Below the pieces are notes generated by a model, which saw only the letters and a program-made list of their open reading frames with translations, had not been told where the DNA came from and did no database searches. 64,000 bases of DNA from Chitinophaga ginsengisoli (lineage in GTDB: Bacteria; Bacteroidota; Bacteroidia; Chitinophagales; Chitinophagaceae): assembly GCF_003014595.1 (NCBI RefSeq), contig NZ_PYGK01000014.1:62001-126000 (forward strand), read 5' to 3'. The position numbers and the translations under genes were made by a program. Numbering within the stretch: the stretch's first letter is position 1; the number at the start of each line of letters is the position of its first letter. Positions 23,652 through 32,247 of this stretch are shown here, one piece after another.

Positions 23652-23966
23652 TTAGTCCAGCTTTATTTCCCCCAGGTCTGTTGTTTTGCCGTCTTCGACT
23701 TTCACGTCTTTGAGGGTGGCGTCTTTATAAGGATCTTTAGCGTCGATTATCACAGTATAGGATCCCGCCTTGGCGGATTGTACGGAAAATGCGCCGTCGG
23801 TAATGGGAGCTTTCAGGGTATCCATTCCTGAAATAGCCCATACTTCTGATGCCCCATCTGCCGGCGTAATCTTGCCGCTGATAGTTCCTCCGTCGAAGGT
23901 GGTGAAAGCCAAGGCTCCAACTACCACTGCAACAAGGGCCGACAGCCCAAACGTTGTCCTTTTCAT
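23652..23966 (-). CDS. Small secreted carboxypeptidase-regulatory-like domain protein
   Basis: A 104-residue protein: a signal peptide or membrane anchor (about 1-22, LSALVAVVVGALAFTT) followed by a single beta-sandwich unit with the order GGTISGKITPADG, VWAISGMDTLKAPITDGAF and AGSYTVIIDAKDPYKDATLK, ending VEDGKTTDLGEIKLD. This is the carboxypeptidase regulatory-like (CarboxypepD_reg/transthyretin-like) pattern. Such free-standing units are frequent in Bacteroidota and have no defined function. It is monocistronic, with a terminator downstream and a long upstream gap. Confidence 0.75.
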   Translation of the reverse strand: MKRTTFGLSALVAVVVGALAFTTFDGGTISGKITPADGASEVWAISGMDTLKAPITDGAFSVQSAKAGSYTVIIDAKDPYKDATLKDVKVEDGKTTDLGEIKLD

Positions 23967-24348
23967 ACAAATTGGTTTTAGGTTTTTTACAATATCGAAA
24001 TGGTATAAAAAACTTTATTAAAACCGCACTTGTGTAGCAGGCGCCTGCAAAGTGCCGCTTTGTTCACTGTCTATACATACAATACAACCAATTTGAACCT
24101 TACCATTAGTACTTTTGAAAAAAAAGTTGTCTTTTTTTTAGCATTTCGGTTTTTTCACTGAAAACCCTTTACTATGGCGGATTTAACTTTTTATAAATAC
24201 GAAATATCCTGTTCAGGAGCCTAGGGGTCAGTCAATTGGCTGATTAATTGCGAGAATAAACTAATTTTGCTACGTTCTGTTTTTGATAGCCGACTTTAGT
24301 CCGTTGCAATAGCAATTACATAAAAGAATAGAAAAGATTAGTTACAGG
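23967..24348. other. Intergenic region between the small regulatory-domain gene and the sigma gene
   Basis: The region carries divergent leaders. On the plus strand TAATTTTG at 24262-24269 is an exact -7 box for the ECF sigma gene, with a weak TTG at 24236-24238 (23-base spacer). Several A/T runs at 24116-24160 have no assigned role. No coding frame is credible here. Confidence 0.5.
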
Positions 24349-24888
24349 ATGCCGCTCAACAATACAGATATAGTTAATGGGGTCCGGAACAGGGATAAAC
24401 ATGTATTTGAGGTCATATTCAATCAGTTTTCATCCGCTATGTTCAGTATCGCCTTGCGATACCTGCGTGACCAGGACGAGGCACAGGATATTGTGCAGGA
24501 CGTATTCCTGAACCTATGGCGTACGGCGGACAACCTGGATGAACGTGCCCCTATCCAGCACTATCTGGCAAGGGCTACTGTGAATACCTGTCTTAACCGG
24601 ATAAAGAAAACGCAAAGACAGCAGCAATATACTAAGGAACAACAGCTTACCTCTACAGAACTAACGGTCGAACATCTGTTACTGGAACATAAAGAGCTGG
24701 AAGCCCAATACTTATCCATCCTTGAGAAATTGCCGGAACAATGCCGCCGGGTATTTGAAATGAGCCGGTTCAAAGGCTTGTCTCCCACAGAAATTTCCCA
24801 ACAACTTAATATTTCCATCAACACGGTTTATACGCACCTTACCACCGCATTGAAAAAGATCAGGCTGGGACTGCTCAACCAACAGTGA
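24349..24888 (+). CDS. ECF sigma factor, FecI-like, of the orphan SusC system
   Basis: A 179-residue ECF sigma factor. Region 2 (about 15-85) has FEVIFNQFSSAMFSIALRYL, DQDEAQDIVQDVFLNLW and HYLARATVNTCLNRIKK; region 4 (about 115-175) has LPEQCRRVFEMSRFKGLSPTE and the recognition segment SQQLNISINTVYTHLTTALK. It heads the order sigma, FecR anti-sigma, STN-type SusC, the classical cell-surface signalling arrangement in which substrate binding at the receptor releases the sigma factor through FecR. A TAATTTTG box lies 80 bases upstream. Confidence 0.94.
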   Translation: MPLNNTDIVNGVRNRDKHVFEVIFNQFSSAMFSIALRYLRDQDEAQDIVQDVFLNLWRTADNLDERAPIQHYLARATVNTCLNRIKKTQRQQQYTKEQQLTSTELTVEHLLLEHKELEAQYLSILEKLPEQCRRVFEMSRFKGLSPTEISQQLNISINTVYTHLTTALKKIRLGLLNQQ

Positions 24889-25034
24889 AAGGGAACAAAC
24901 ACCTTATATTATCTGTTTACCTTCTATATATATTATTATATAGCACCGCCAATAAAGACAGGTCTCCGCTCAGAAAGGTTTTTTTAGAAAAGCACTAATG
25001 GTAAGGCTATTTTTGATTGTATTAATACTAAGAG

Positions 25035-26045
25035 ATGAAACAGCAACCTGATATCGATGTCGTTATCCGCTACCTGGAGGAACCAGGGAATGAGGAGCAC
25101 AAACGTTCACTGGATGAATGGTTGCAGCTGGATGCTGCCAATCTGGATATCTTCCTGGAAACTAAAGCGTTGTGGCAGGGAGACGTATTACCTGCAGCTG
25201 CATCTTATAATATCTCCCAGCAATGGCAACTGCTGGATGTACAGCTCACCGCTGCCAACATCCCACCCGTTACCATTACTACTCAGCCACAACCGGTCCC
25301 CGCAGCTCCTGCTGAAGAGAAAGGCCGTATCAAACCAATCGTGACTCGTTACTGGTGGGCTGCCGCCGCCGCAGCAGCCGTAGTGGTGATAGCGGTAACT
25401 CTGTTCCGCCAGCCATCCTATATCGCCCAGCAAACCGCTCAGAATACAGATAGCCTCCTGCTGCCCGACGGCACACGCCTCTATCTGAATGCCCACACCA
25501 GCGTAAAATACCCCCGCCGCTTCCAGGGAAGCAACAGGGAAGTATTTGTTCAACAAGGTGAGGTATTCGTAGATGTCAAACACATGCCGGAAAAGCCCTT
25601 CTCCGTTCACCTGAAGAATGTAGATGTGGAAGTACTGGGTACCTCTTTCGATGTGAAAGAAACCAAGCAGGGAGTGAAAGTCTTCGTTCAGACGGGAAAA
25701 GTGAAGGCGGTCTATAAAAACGGTAAATCAGTCGTACTTACTCCTGGTGAAGAAGCTGAAATGCTGCTGGCCGGTACTACTATCAGTACCCGTCGCCACC
25801 AGAACAATAACCTCATTGCCTGGAAAACAGGTCATCTGACCTTTGTTGACGCTCCTCTTTCTGAGGTAGCCGCGGTATTGGGAGATTACTATAAGGTAGA
25901 TATTGTTCTGAAGGGAGAAGGACTCGCAGATAAGAAACTGCTCGCTACTTTCCATAAAGAATCTCTCTCAGAGGTACTGGACATTCTGTCCAAAACTTTA
26001 CAGGTAAAGGCCATACAAAAAGATAGCCTGGTAGAAATTTATTAG
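25035..26045 (+). CDS. FecR-family anti-sigma factor
   Basis: A 336-residue transmembrane regulator. The N-terminal cytoplasmic helices (about 1-60) include the short GNEEHKRSLDEWLQLDAAN element that binds sigma. One TM helix at about 110-128 is alanine-rich (YWWAAAAAAAVVVIAVTLF). The periplasmic FecR domain (about 140-240) has LLPDGTRLYLNAHTSVKYP, REVFVQQGEVFVDVKHMPEK and VEVLGTSFDVKETKQG. The C-terminal DUF4974 domain (about 265-336) has LTFVDAPLSEVAAVLGDYYK, which mates with the STN domain of the receptor. Receptor and sigma genes flank it. Product and order are as in FecIR systems. Confidence 0.95.
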   Translation: MKQQPDIDVVIRYLEEPGNEEHKRSLDEWLQLDAANLDIFLETKALWQGDVLPAAASYNISQQWQLLDVQLTAANIPPVTITTQPQPVPAAPAEEKGRIKPIVTRYWWAAAAAAAVVVIAVTLFRQPSYIAQQTAQNTDSLLLPDGTRLYLNAHTSVKYPRRFQGSNREVFVQQGEVFVDVKHMPEKPFSVHLKNVDVEVLGTSFDVKETKQGVKVFVQTGKVKAVYKNGKSVVLTPGEEAEMLLAGTTISTRRHQNNNLIAWKTGHLTFVDAPLSEVAAVLGDYYKVDIVLKGEGLADKKLLATFHKESLSEVLDILSKTLQVKAIQKDSLVEIY

Positions 26046-26059
26046 TCGTACGGAGGAAA

Positions 26060-29000
26060 ATGCAGTTGACGATACAGGCACTCCGTAAGGCGGCTTATTA
26101 CAAGCGCTGGTGCATACTACTATTTTGGGTATGTATAGGCCTGTCGTTTGTCCAATCTTCCCGAGGAACCAATAGTCCTATCCCCTATACCGATTTTCAG
26201 GATGGTGATACCATCAAGGTAACATTAAAGGTATATCGCGCCAACCTACGGCAGGTGATCCGACTAATCGAGAAACAAACAGGTCTCACCTTTGCTATCT
26301 CCTCTACCCTGCTGGATAATGCCCATTCTGTATCCTTACAGGTACAGCGTCAGCCACTTACATCCGTTCTCCGCCAGATATTTGCCGGCAGCAAATATGC
26401 CTTCGAAATCCGCAATAAACAGATCATCGTCTTCCCGGAAGATCAGGCGCCGGCAATACCAGGTATCGTCAAACGGCCGGCTGACAAAGAACTGGAAAAG
26501 TTTGTCGTTACAGGTCTGATCACCGACGGAGAAAGACCACTGGCAGGCGTATCTATCCGTGAAAGGGAGACGCACAATGGCGCCAGCACCAATGAGACCG
26601 GCCGCTTCCGCATACCCGTAGCCAACGGACAAGCCGTGCTGCAATTCTCCCTCATCGGTTATGAGCCGCGGGAAATTGCCCTGAGAGACAGAAAGAACCT
26701 GGAGATCATCCTCCAAAGTGATACCAAAACATTAAATGACCTTGTGATCATCGGCTATGGTATCCATAGCAAAGCCAATATCACCGGCTCCATCACCAAA
26801 GTGGAGGGCCGCCGCTTAAAAAGCCGTCCTGTTACCAACGTGATGGCAGCATTACAGGGTACAGCGCCCGGATTATTGGTAACCCGCAACAACGGTCAAC
26901 CTGGTAAAGAAGGCTTCAATCTCCAGATCAGGGGACTCTCCTCCGGCAACTACAGTGAACCACTTGTATTGGTAGACGGTGCCCCCGGTTCCATTACCTT
27001 ACTCAATCCAAACGATATTGAATCTATCTCCGTACTGAAAGATGCTGCCGCTGCCTCCATCTATGGCCCACTGGCGGCCGGCGGTGTAGTACTGGTTACG
27101 ACTAAAAGAGGAAAGCCTGGCAGGATATCCGTTGAATACAACAGCCTGTTTGGTATAGAAAAGCCAATCGCACTACCTAAACGCATGCGCTCATGGCAGG
27201 CGGCTTCACTACAGAATGAAGCCGCACAAAACGCAGGCCTGCCTCCTGTATGGACCGCACAGGATATCTCCCTGATGCGGGACCCCGACATCAATTATCT
27301 GCCTAAACTGGATGGCAGCGGGAACTACAACTACTATGATGATGTCGATCCGCTGAACGCCGTCACCCGCAATAACAGCACTACTTCTACTTATACCGTT
27401 ACAGCCAAAGGCGGCAGCGAAGCACACCAATACCTGCTCTCCCTGGGACAGTTCTCCCGTCAGGGATTGTTCAACACCGGCCCTGACAAAACATCCAGGA
27501 CCAACGTACAGATCAATGCCAACAACCGCTTCAGCGATGTACTAAGCCTGGAAACCAGTCTGCAGTACGCCAATAGCAATACCCTCTCTCCCGGATGGCG
27601 TGTAGATGGTAACTATGGCTTGCTGAACTTCTTATACCAGGCGCCCGGCAATGTACCTGTTTACGTACCCGGTACCAATCAGTATACAGCGGGTTATAAC
27701 AGCATTGCCTTACTGAAAGGCGCCGGCAAAAGGGATGAGCGCAGCTCCTATGCAGATGCGGTATTCAGCCTGAAAGCTGAAAACCTGTACAAAGGACTTA
27801 CCTTAAAAGCGGTGTACAGCCCTCAGCTGACCACCAGTCACGACGGACTCGGTAAACGTACCGTCAACTTCTATGATGGCAGCGGCTATATCAATAGTGC
27901 CAATGATCCTAATACCCTGAAAACAGGTTACTTAATGGAAGTGCAGCACAGTCTACAACTGCTGGCTGATTACGACCTTCCTGCGGGAAAAAAGAATACG
28001 GTGCACATCCTGGGCGGTTATGCCTATGAAAGTCATTACCAGCACCAAAGGATCATGACAGCTGCCGGTGTAACGAACAATGAGCTGTCGCAGCTCTCGT
28101 TCAACGATCCGCTCAAAGTCAATACCCTGCACTTTAAAGGCGCAGGTGGGCTGTCCTCCCTCTTTACACGTATCAACTATAACTTCAACGACCGTTACCT
28201 GCTGGAGGCGAACCTGATAGCAGCAGCGCTCACGTACAATAGTACCCAGCAGCCAGAGATGAACAGGAAACATCTCTTCCCTTCTTTCTCCGGTGGCTGG
28301 CGACTGAATAACGAGAAATGGTTTCACGCGGCATTTCCCTTCTTTGATGAATTCAAGCTACGAGCTTCCTGGGGTATGCTCGGCAACTTCAACTGGCGCA
28401 GCGGGCTCAATGACTTCAACTACCGCGACCAGATATTACATCCATTGGCATACCCGATCATGACTTATGATGTGAATGACCGCTACATTCCGGGGAATAA
28501 TAACTGGGAAACCGTTTCAACCACCAATGCAGGCCTGGACCTCACCTTCTTCAAAGGAAGACTGAATATCAATGCCGACTACTTTGTGAAGCACAATTCC
28601 CATATGCAGATCGCCACACAGACCTATCCGCAGGTCGACTGGTTGTCGTCCACCTTCTACATGGCGGAACTACGCTCCTGGGGATGGGAGTTGAACCTCG
28701 GCTGGCGGGATAACCGCGGACCATTCAGTTATTGGGTGAATGCAAACCTGTTTGACGATCAGAATAAAATACTTGGCTCCAACGGTAACACCGCCTGGCT
28801 AAATGGGAACAACCGTGGTCTGGTAGGACTCCCTTATAATGCCATCGTGGGTTACAAGGCTACAGGATATTTCCAGAATGCCGCAGAAGTGGCTGGTCAT
28901 GCTTACCAGGGCGCGACCACAGCTCCCGGCGATATCCGCTACCAGGACGTCAACAACGACGGTGTTATCAGCGGTGGTAGTCATACCACCAATGATCATG

Positions 29001-29503
29001 GTGACCTGGTATACCTGGGTAGCTCACAACCCAGATACTCGTATGGTTTCGATGCAGGTTTCTCCTGTAAGGGTTTCGACTTCTCTGTTTTCTTCCAGGG
29101 GATTGGTGCCAGGAAAGTACTGGTACCAGCAAAATACGGCATGCCATTCGTCGACGGCTGGCAACAGCCCTGGCTGATACATAGCGATCGCTGGTCGCCT
29201 GATAATACAGATGCCGCCTTCCCCCGCTTGTATGCCGGCTATAGTCAGAACCTGCTGCCGTCGTCTTTCTGGGTGATGAACGCGTCTTATATCCGCCTGA
29301 AGAACCTCCAGATCGGTTATACTTTCCATTTTGACAAGAACCGTCCGCTGATCAATAGTCTGCGTGTTTATTTCTCCGGCCAGGATCTCTGGGAGGTGAA
29401 TAAGATGAAGATCCGGTATTATGATCCGGAGCAGGCAAGTAGTATTGGTTATCAATATCCTTTCTTCCGGTCTTTTACGATGGGATTGAATGCTAATTTT
29501 TAA
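26060..29503 (+). CDS. SusC/RagA-family TonB-dependent receptor with STN signalling domain, no SusD partner
   Basis: A 1147-residue outer-membrane receptor. After an N-terminal export signal (about 15-37), residues about 52-125 form the STN domain (VTLKVYRANLRQVIRLIEKQ) that talks to FecR. A carboxypeptidase-regulatory unit (about 150-225, VTGLITDGERPLAGVSI) and the plug (about 235-350, LQGTAPGLLVTRNNGQPG, VDGAPGSITLLNPNDIESIS, TTKRGKPG) follow, then the beta-barrel, ending in the usual aromatic MGLNANF. The start is 14 bases after fecR and is preceded by GGAGG, unusual for a phylum that rarely uses Shine-Dalgarno signals. The next gene is pyrB on the other strand, so no SusD lipoprotein is encoded with it. 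The substrate is unknown. Confidence 0.94.
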   Translation: MQLTIQALRKAAYYKRWCILLFWVCIGLSFVQSSRGTNSPIPYTDFQDGDTIKVTLKVYRANLRQVIRLIEKQTGLTFAISSTLLDNAHSVSLQVQRQPLTSVLRQIFAGSKYAFEIRNKQIIVFPEDQAPAIPGIVKRPADKELEKFVVTGLITDGERPLAGVSIRERETHNGASTNETGRFRIPVANGQAVLQFSLIGYEPREIALRDRKNLEIILQSDTKTLNDLVIIGYGIHSKANITGSITKVEGRRLKSRPVTNVMAALQGTAPGLLVTRNNGQPGKEGFNLQIRGLSSGNYSEPLVLVDGAPGSITLLNPNDIESISVLKDAAAASIYGPLAAGGVVLVTTKRGKPGRISVEYNSLFGIEKPIALPKRMRSWQAASLQNEAAQNAGLPPVWTAQDISLMRDPDINYLPKLDGSGNYNYYDDVDPLNAVTRNNSTTSTYTVTAKGGSEAHQYLLSLGQFSRQGLFNTGPDKTSRTNVQINANNRFSDVLSLETSLQYANSNTLSPGWRVDGNYGLLNFLYQAPGNVPVYVPGTNQYTAGYNSIALLKGAGKRDERSSYADAVFSLKAENLYKGLTLKAVYSPQLTTSHDGLGKRTVNFYDGSGYINSANDPNTLKTGYLMEVQHSLQLLADYDLPAGKKNTVHILGGYAYESHYQHQRIMTAAGVTNNELSQLSFNDPLKVNTLHFKGAGGLSSLFTRINYNFNDRYLLEANLIAAALTYNSTQQPEMNRKHLFPSFSGGWRLNNEKWFHAAFPFFDEFKLRASWGMLGNFNWRSGLNDFNYRDQILHPLAYPIMTYDVNDRYIPGNNNWETVSTTNAGLDLTFFKGRLNINADYFVKHNSHMQIATQTYPQVDWLSSTFYMAELRSWGWELNLGWRDNRGPFSYWVNANLFDDQNKILGSNGNTAWLNGNNRGLVGLPYNAIVGYKATGYFQNAAEVAGHAYQGATTAPGDIRYQDVNNDGVISGGSHTTNDHGDLVYLGSSQPRYSYGFDAGFSCKGFDFSVFFQGIGARKVLVPAKYGMPFVDGWQQPWLIHSDRWSPDNTDAAFPRLYAGYSQNLLPSSFWVMNASYIRLKNLQIGYTFHFDKNRPLINSLRVYFSGQDLWEVNKMKIRYYDPEQASSIGYQYPFFRSFTMGLNANF

Positions 29504-29544
29504 AATGGGTTATCATGCCGGATTATGACGTTCGCATTGTCATA

Positions 29545-29695
29545 CCCGGGATTGCACCCGGGGGCCTGATTTACTGTCCCGGGGTTATCACCCCGCGCTA
29601 CAAACAATGGGCCCCCTACGGAGTCCACCGGCATTTTGTTTGCCTCCCCCAGGATTACCACTCCGCGTTACAAACAATGGACTCTTACAGCGTCC
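29545..29695. repeat. Two-hairpin intergenic repeat, copies B0-B2 (minus orientation)
   Basis: Two successive copies (29578-29626 and 29646-29695) read in reverse complement as a GGACTCC-type stem, then CATTGTTTGTAGCGCGGG or the equivalent ATTGTTTGTAACGCGGAG, then a GGTGATAACCCC-like dyad. A partial box with CCCGGG at both ends lies at 29545-29562. The copies are the reverse orientation of those at 8.0 and 32.1 kb. They separate the orphan SusC (+) from pyrB (-). Confidence 0.7.
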
Positions 29696-29748
29696 ATCGA
29701 TGTTTCGTTTCCCGATTTCAGAAAGTGTTTTCCCGGATTTCAGGTATA

Positions 29749-29780
29749 AAAAAAGGTGAAAGGTAGCAAAACCCTTCACC
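29749..29780 (-). terminator. pyrB terminator
   Basis: On the minus strand GGTGAAGGG and CCTTTCACC form a stem with an 8-base loop (one G-U pair), followed by TTTTTTTA. It lies about 25 bases past the pyrB stop. Confidence 0.8.
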
Positions 29781-29802
29781 AGCTTATTTTTAGTTGTGTT
29801 AA

Positions 29803-30744
29803 TTACTCTACTACTTTACCGGCTTTCTTTCCTGACAGCAGGTATAAAACCGCCATACGGATGGCCACTCCATTCTCTACCTGGTTCAGGATGATGGAAT
29901 GTCCGGAATCTGCTACATCTGAGCTGAGTTCCACACCGCGGTTGATAGGGCCAGGGTGCATGATCACGATATCTTTCTGCAGGCTGTCCAGCAGCTGCCT
30001 GTTCACACCGTAAGCCAGGGAATATTCCCGGAGCGAAGAGAACAAAGGCGTATTCTGTCTTTCCAGCTGTATACGCAGTACGTTGGCGACGTCGCACCAT
30101 TGCAGCGCTTCACGGATATCATAACTTACATTTACGCCGAGGGCCGCTTCCATATGCTTTGGGATCAGTGTGGGAGGACCTACTACAGTCACTTCCGCTC
30201 CCAGCTGCCGCAGGCAGTAGATATTGGAAAGAGCTACCCTGGAATGCATGATGTCACCACAGATAGCGATCTTCTTACCGGTTACACTACCCAGCCTTTC
30301 CCTGATGGAAAAAGCATCCAGTAATGCCTGTGTCGGGTGTTCGTTGATACCATCTCCTGCGTTCACGATCGGTACATCAATATGCCGGGAGAGGAAGTGA
30401 GGCGCTCCGGTAGCAGAGTGTCTCATTACCACCATATCCACTTTCATGGACAGGATATTGTTGACCGTATCAATGAGCGTTTCACCTTTGGAGACGGAGG
30501 AACCTGATGCGGAAAAGTTTACCACATCTGCGCCCAGCCTCTTTTCGGCAAGCTCAAATGAAATACGTGTGCGCGTTGAATTTTCGAAGAATAAATTAAC
30601 GATGGTAGTATCCCTGAGAGAAGGAACCTTTTTGATCGGTCTTTGCAGAACCGCTTTGAACTCATCAGCTGTTTGAAAAATAAGCTCTATGTCCTGACGC
30701 TGCAGACCGCGTATTCCGAGAAGATGATTTACTGATAATGACAT
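29803..30744 (-). CDS. pyrB: Aspartate carbamoyltransferase catalytic subunit
   Basis: A 313-residue enzyme joining carbamoyl phosphate to aspartate in pyrimidine synthesis. The carbamoyl-phosphate site is NLFFENSTRTRISFELAEKR (STRTR about 56-60). The middle HPTQALLDAFSIRE and the C-terminal HPGPINRGVELSSDVAD provide the remaining active-site residues. Length fits class B/C ATCase with no regulatory-subunit gene nearby. It lies 84 bases downstream of pyrR on the same strand, so the pair probably forms one transcript controlled by PyrR-type regulation or by the -7 box at 31371. Confidence 0.96.
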   Translation of the reverse strand: MSLSVNHLLGIRGLQRQDIELIFQTADEFKAVLQRPIKKVPSLRDTTIVNLFFENSTRTRISFELAEKRLGADVVNFSASGSSVSKGETLIDTVNNILSMKVDMVVMRHSATGAPHFLSRHIDVPIVNAGDGINEHPTQALLDAFSIRERLGSVTGKKIAICGDIMHSRVALSNIYCLRQLGAEVTVVGPPTLIPKHMEAALGVNVSYDIREALQWCDVANVLRIQLERQNTPLFSSLREYSLAYGVNRQLLDSLQKDIVIMHPGPINRGVELSSDVADSGHSIILNQVENGVAIRMAVLYLLSGKKAGKVVE

Positions 30745-30828
30745 TTAAGATGCAAATATAAATGACCTGACTACAAATCCCAAAATCAAAATCCGGATGC
30801 GGACAATCCTGCGCATCCATAGTATTGC

Positions 30829-31350
30829 TTATTCAAGGATGACCTCGTCTTTCCCATCACGTTCCGCCCAACGCACCCTCACCTTTTCGGAGCTGATAGC
30901 ATCAACCGTACGACCTGTATAGTCGGCCTGGATAGGCAGATGACGGGTAAAGCGACGATCTATCAATACCAGCAGTTCCACTACGGTAGGACGGCCAAAA
31001 TCCAGCATTGCGGCCAGTGCCGAACGGGTAGTGCGGCCCGTATATAACACGTCATCTACCAGGATCACTTTCTTATCTTCCAGGGAAAAATTAATCGTCG
31101 TTTCATTGGGCACATGTAACTCCGTATTAAAGTCATCCCTGTAGAAGGTGATGTCCAGTTTTCCGTAGTTGATATGAACTCCGGGCAGTAATTTTTGCAG
31201 GGTGTGATAGATACGGTCGGACAGGTAGATTCCTCTCGGCTGTAAGCCTATCAGCACGCTCTTTGAAAAATCCAGGTGATTTTCAATCAACTGGTGACAA
31301 AGCCTGTCTACAGTTATGGCCACTTGCGTACCATTCAATATGGTCTTCAA
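30829..31350 (-). CDS. pyrR: Bifunctional pyr regulator / uracil phosphoribosyltransferase PyrR
   Basis: I set the start at the TTG at 31350 (173 residues, beginning LKTILNGTQVAITVDRLCHQ), because a perfect -7 box at 31371-31378 places transcription start inside the longer frame and the family is about 170-180 residues. The PRTase fold shows SVLIGLQPRGIYLSDRI, KLDITFYRDDF and the phosphoribosyl-diphosphate loop VILVDDVLYTGRTTRSALAA. It is the first gene of pyrR-pyrB. In Firmicutes PyrR is an RNA-binding attenuator; no matching attenuator was seen before pyrB here, so only the enzyme role is certain from the family. Confidence 0.88.
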   Translation of the reverse strand: MKTILNGTQVAITVDRLCHQLIENHLDFSKSVLIGLQPRGIYLSDRIYHTLQKLLPGVHINYGKLDITFYRDDFNTELHVPNETTINFSLEDKKVILVDDVLYTGRTTRSALAAMLDFGRPTVVELLVLIDRRFTRHLPIQADYTGRTVDAISSEKVRVRWAERDGKDEVILE

Positions 31351-31370
31351 AATATGTGGATTTAAAGCGC

Positions 31371-31378
31371 CAAAAATA
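31371..31378 (-). promoter_or_regulatory. -7 box TATTTTTG of pyrR
   Basis: An exact TAnnTTTG match on the minus strand 20 bases upstream of the TTG start. A TTTTC stretch about 20 bases further up may serve as -33. It argues against the longer pyrR frame starting at 31434. Confidence 0.5.
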
Positions 31379-31453
31379 GTGATTAATAGCGGGTAAGAAA
31401 AGTTTCCCTGCCATTTTCTATTTACGGCGTACATTTATCACAACGTAAACGAA

Positions 31454-31966
31454 ATGAAAAAGCTATTCACCATACTCACTCTCTTTTTTATGTTCTCATT
31501 CGGTAATGCAGATGCCCAGCTCAAAGCGGGCGATAAAGTGCCTTCTTTTCAGTTACAGGACCAGGATGGTCAGACTTTCGATATCAACAGCGTATTAGGT
31601 AAACAACCGCTTGTGATCTATTTCTATCCTAAAGACGAAACCGGAACCTGTACCAAGGAGGCCTGCTCCTTCCGGGATGCGTACGAAGATTTCACAAGCC
31701 GTGGTGCAAAGGTGATCGGTATCAGCGGGGATGATGTAGCGTCACACAAAAGCTTTGCCAACCATCATAAGCTGCCGTTTACATTGCTGGCTGATACGGG
31801 TAACAAAGTGCGCAAATTATTCGGTGTGCCGAAGAAGTTATTCATACCAGGCAGAGTGACTTATATCGTGGATAAACAAGGCATTGTAACATACGTGTTC
31901 AACAATCTAAGTGATGGTCCAAGGCATGTGAAAGAAGCGTTGGCAGCGTTGGAGAAGATGCATTAA
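31454..31966 (+). CDS. Secreted PrxQ/Bcp-type peroxiredoxin
   Basis: A 170-residue thiol peroxidase with a signal peptide (about 1-21, ending ADAQ), unlike cytoplasmic Bcp. The peroxidatic Cys66 and resolving Cys71 occur in the PrxQ pattern TGTCTKEACSFRD, after VIYFYPKDE. Other landmarks are GAKVIGISGDDVASHKSFA and LLADTGNKVRKLFGVP. It reduces peroxides in the periplasm with thioredoxin-like partners. The coding direction is opposite to pyrR, and the intergenic region holds a TACATTTA box (-7-like) just ahead of the ATG. Two-hairpin repeats follow the stop. Confidence 0.92.
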   Translation: MKKLFTILTLFFMFSFGNADAQLKAGDKVPSFQLQDQDGQTFDINSVLGKQPLVIYFYPKDETGTCTKEACSFRDAYEDFTSRGAKVIGISGDDVASHKSFANHHKLPFTLLADTGNKVRKLFGVPKKLFIPGRVTYIVDKQGIVTYVFNNLSDGPRHVKEALAALEKMH

Positions 31967-31995
31967 ACGCAACATAATTATAAATCGGAAATAAT

Positions 31996-32164
31996 CCGGA
32001 ATCATTCCCGGCAATTGACCCGCCCGTGGCTCGGTTGTCTTGTTTGTGGCTCGGGCTAATAATCGGGAACTGTGTTTATAGCCCGGGGATAATACGGAAT
32101 CATTCGCGGCAATCGACTCCGCCAGGAGTCGTCTTGTTTGTAGCCAGGGGTGATAACCCCTGGG
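31996..32164. repeat. Two-hairpin intergenic repeat, copies C1 and C2
   Basis: C2 (32093-32164) is the cleanest copy: GGAATCATTCGCGGCAAT, stem GACTCC/GGAGTC (32115-32120 and 32125-32130), linker GTCTTGTTTGTAG, stem CCAGGGG/CCCCTGG (32144-32150 and 32157-32163, loop TGATAA). C1 (31996-32064) is degenerate but keeps GGAATCATTCCCGGCAAT and TTGTCTTGTTTGTGGCTCGG. Same family as copy A at 8 kb. Confidence 0.75.
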
Positions 32165-32191
32165 ACGCAAAATCCAAAACAATACAATCAT

Positions 32192-32227
32192 AAACAAAAC
32201 GGGGAGATCATTCCGATCTCCCCGTTT
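32192..32227 (-). terminator. pruA terminator, 13-bp perfect stem
   Basis: Arms AAACGGGGAGATC (32197-32209) and GATCTCCCCGTTT (32215-32227). On the minus strand it is followed by TGTTT and lies about 20 bases past the pruA stop. Confidence 0.85.
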
Positions 32228-32247
32228 CTATTTCGCGTATACACATT

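Noticed and set aside
29515..29779. Short frames over the repeat between orphan SusC and pyrB
   Set aside because: By-products of the two-hairpin repeat copies; no start signal or family similarity.
31907..32197. 96-codon minus-strand frame between peroxiredoxin and pruA
   Set aside because: Runs through repeat copies C1/C2 and the peroxiredoxin 3' end.
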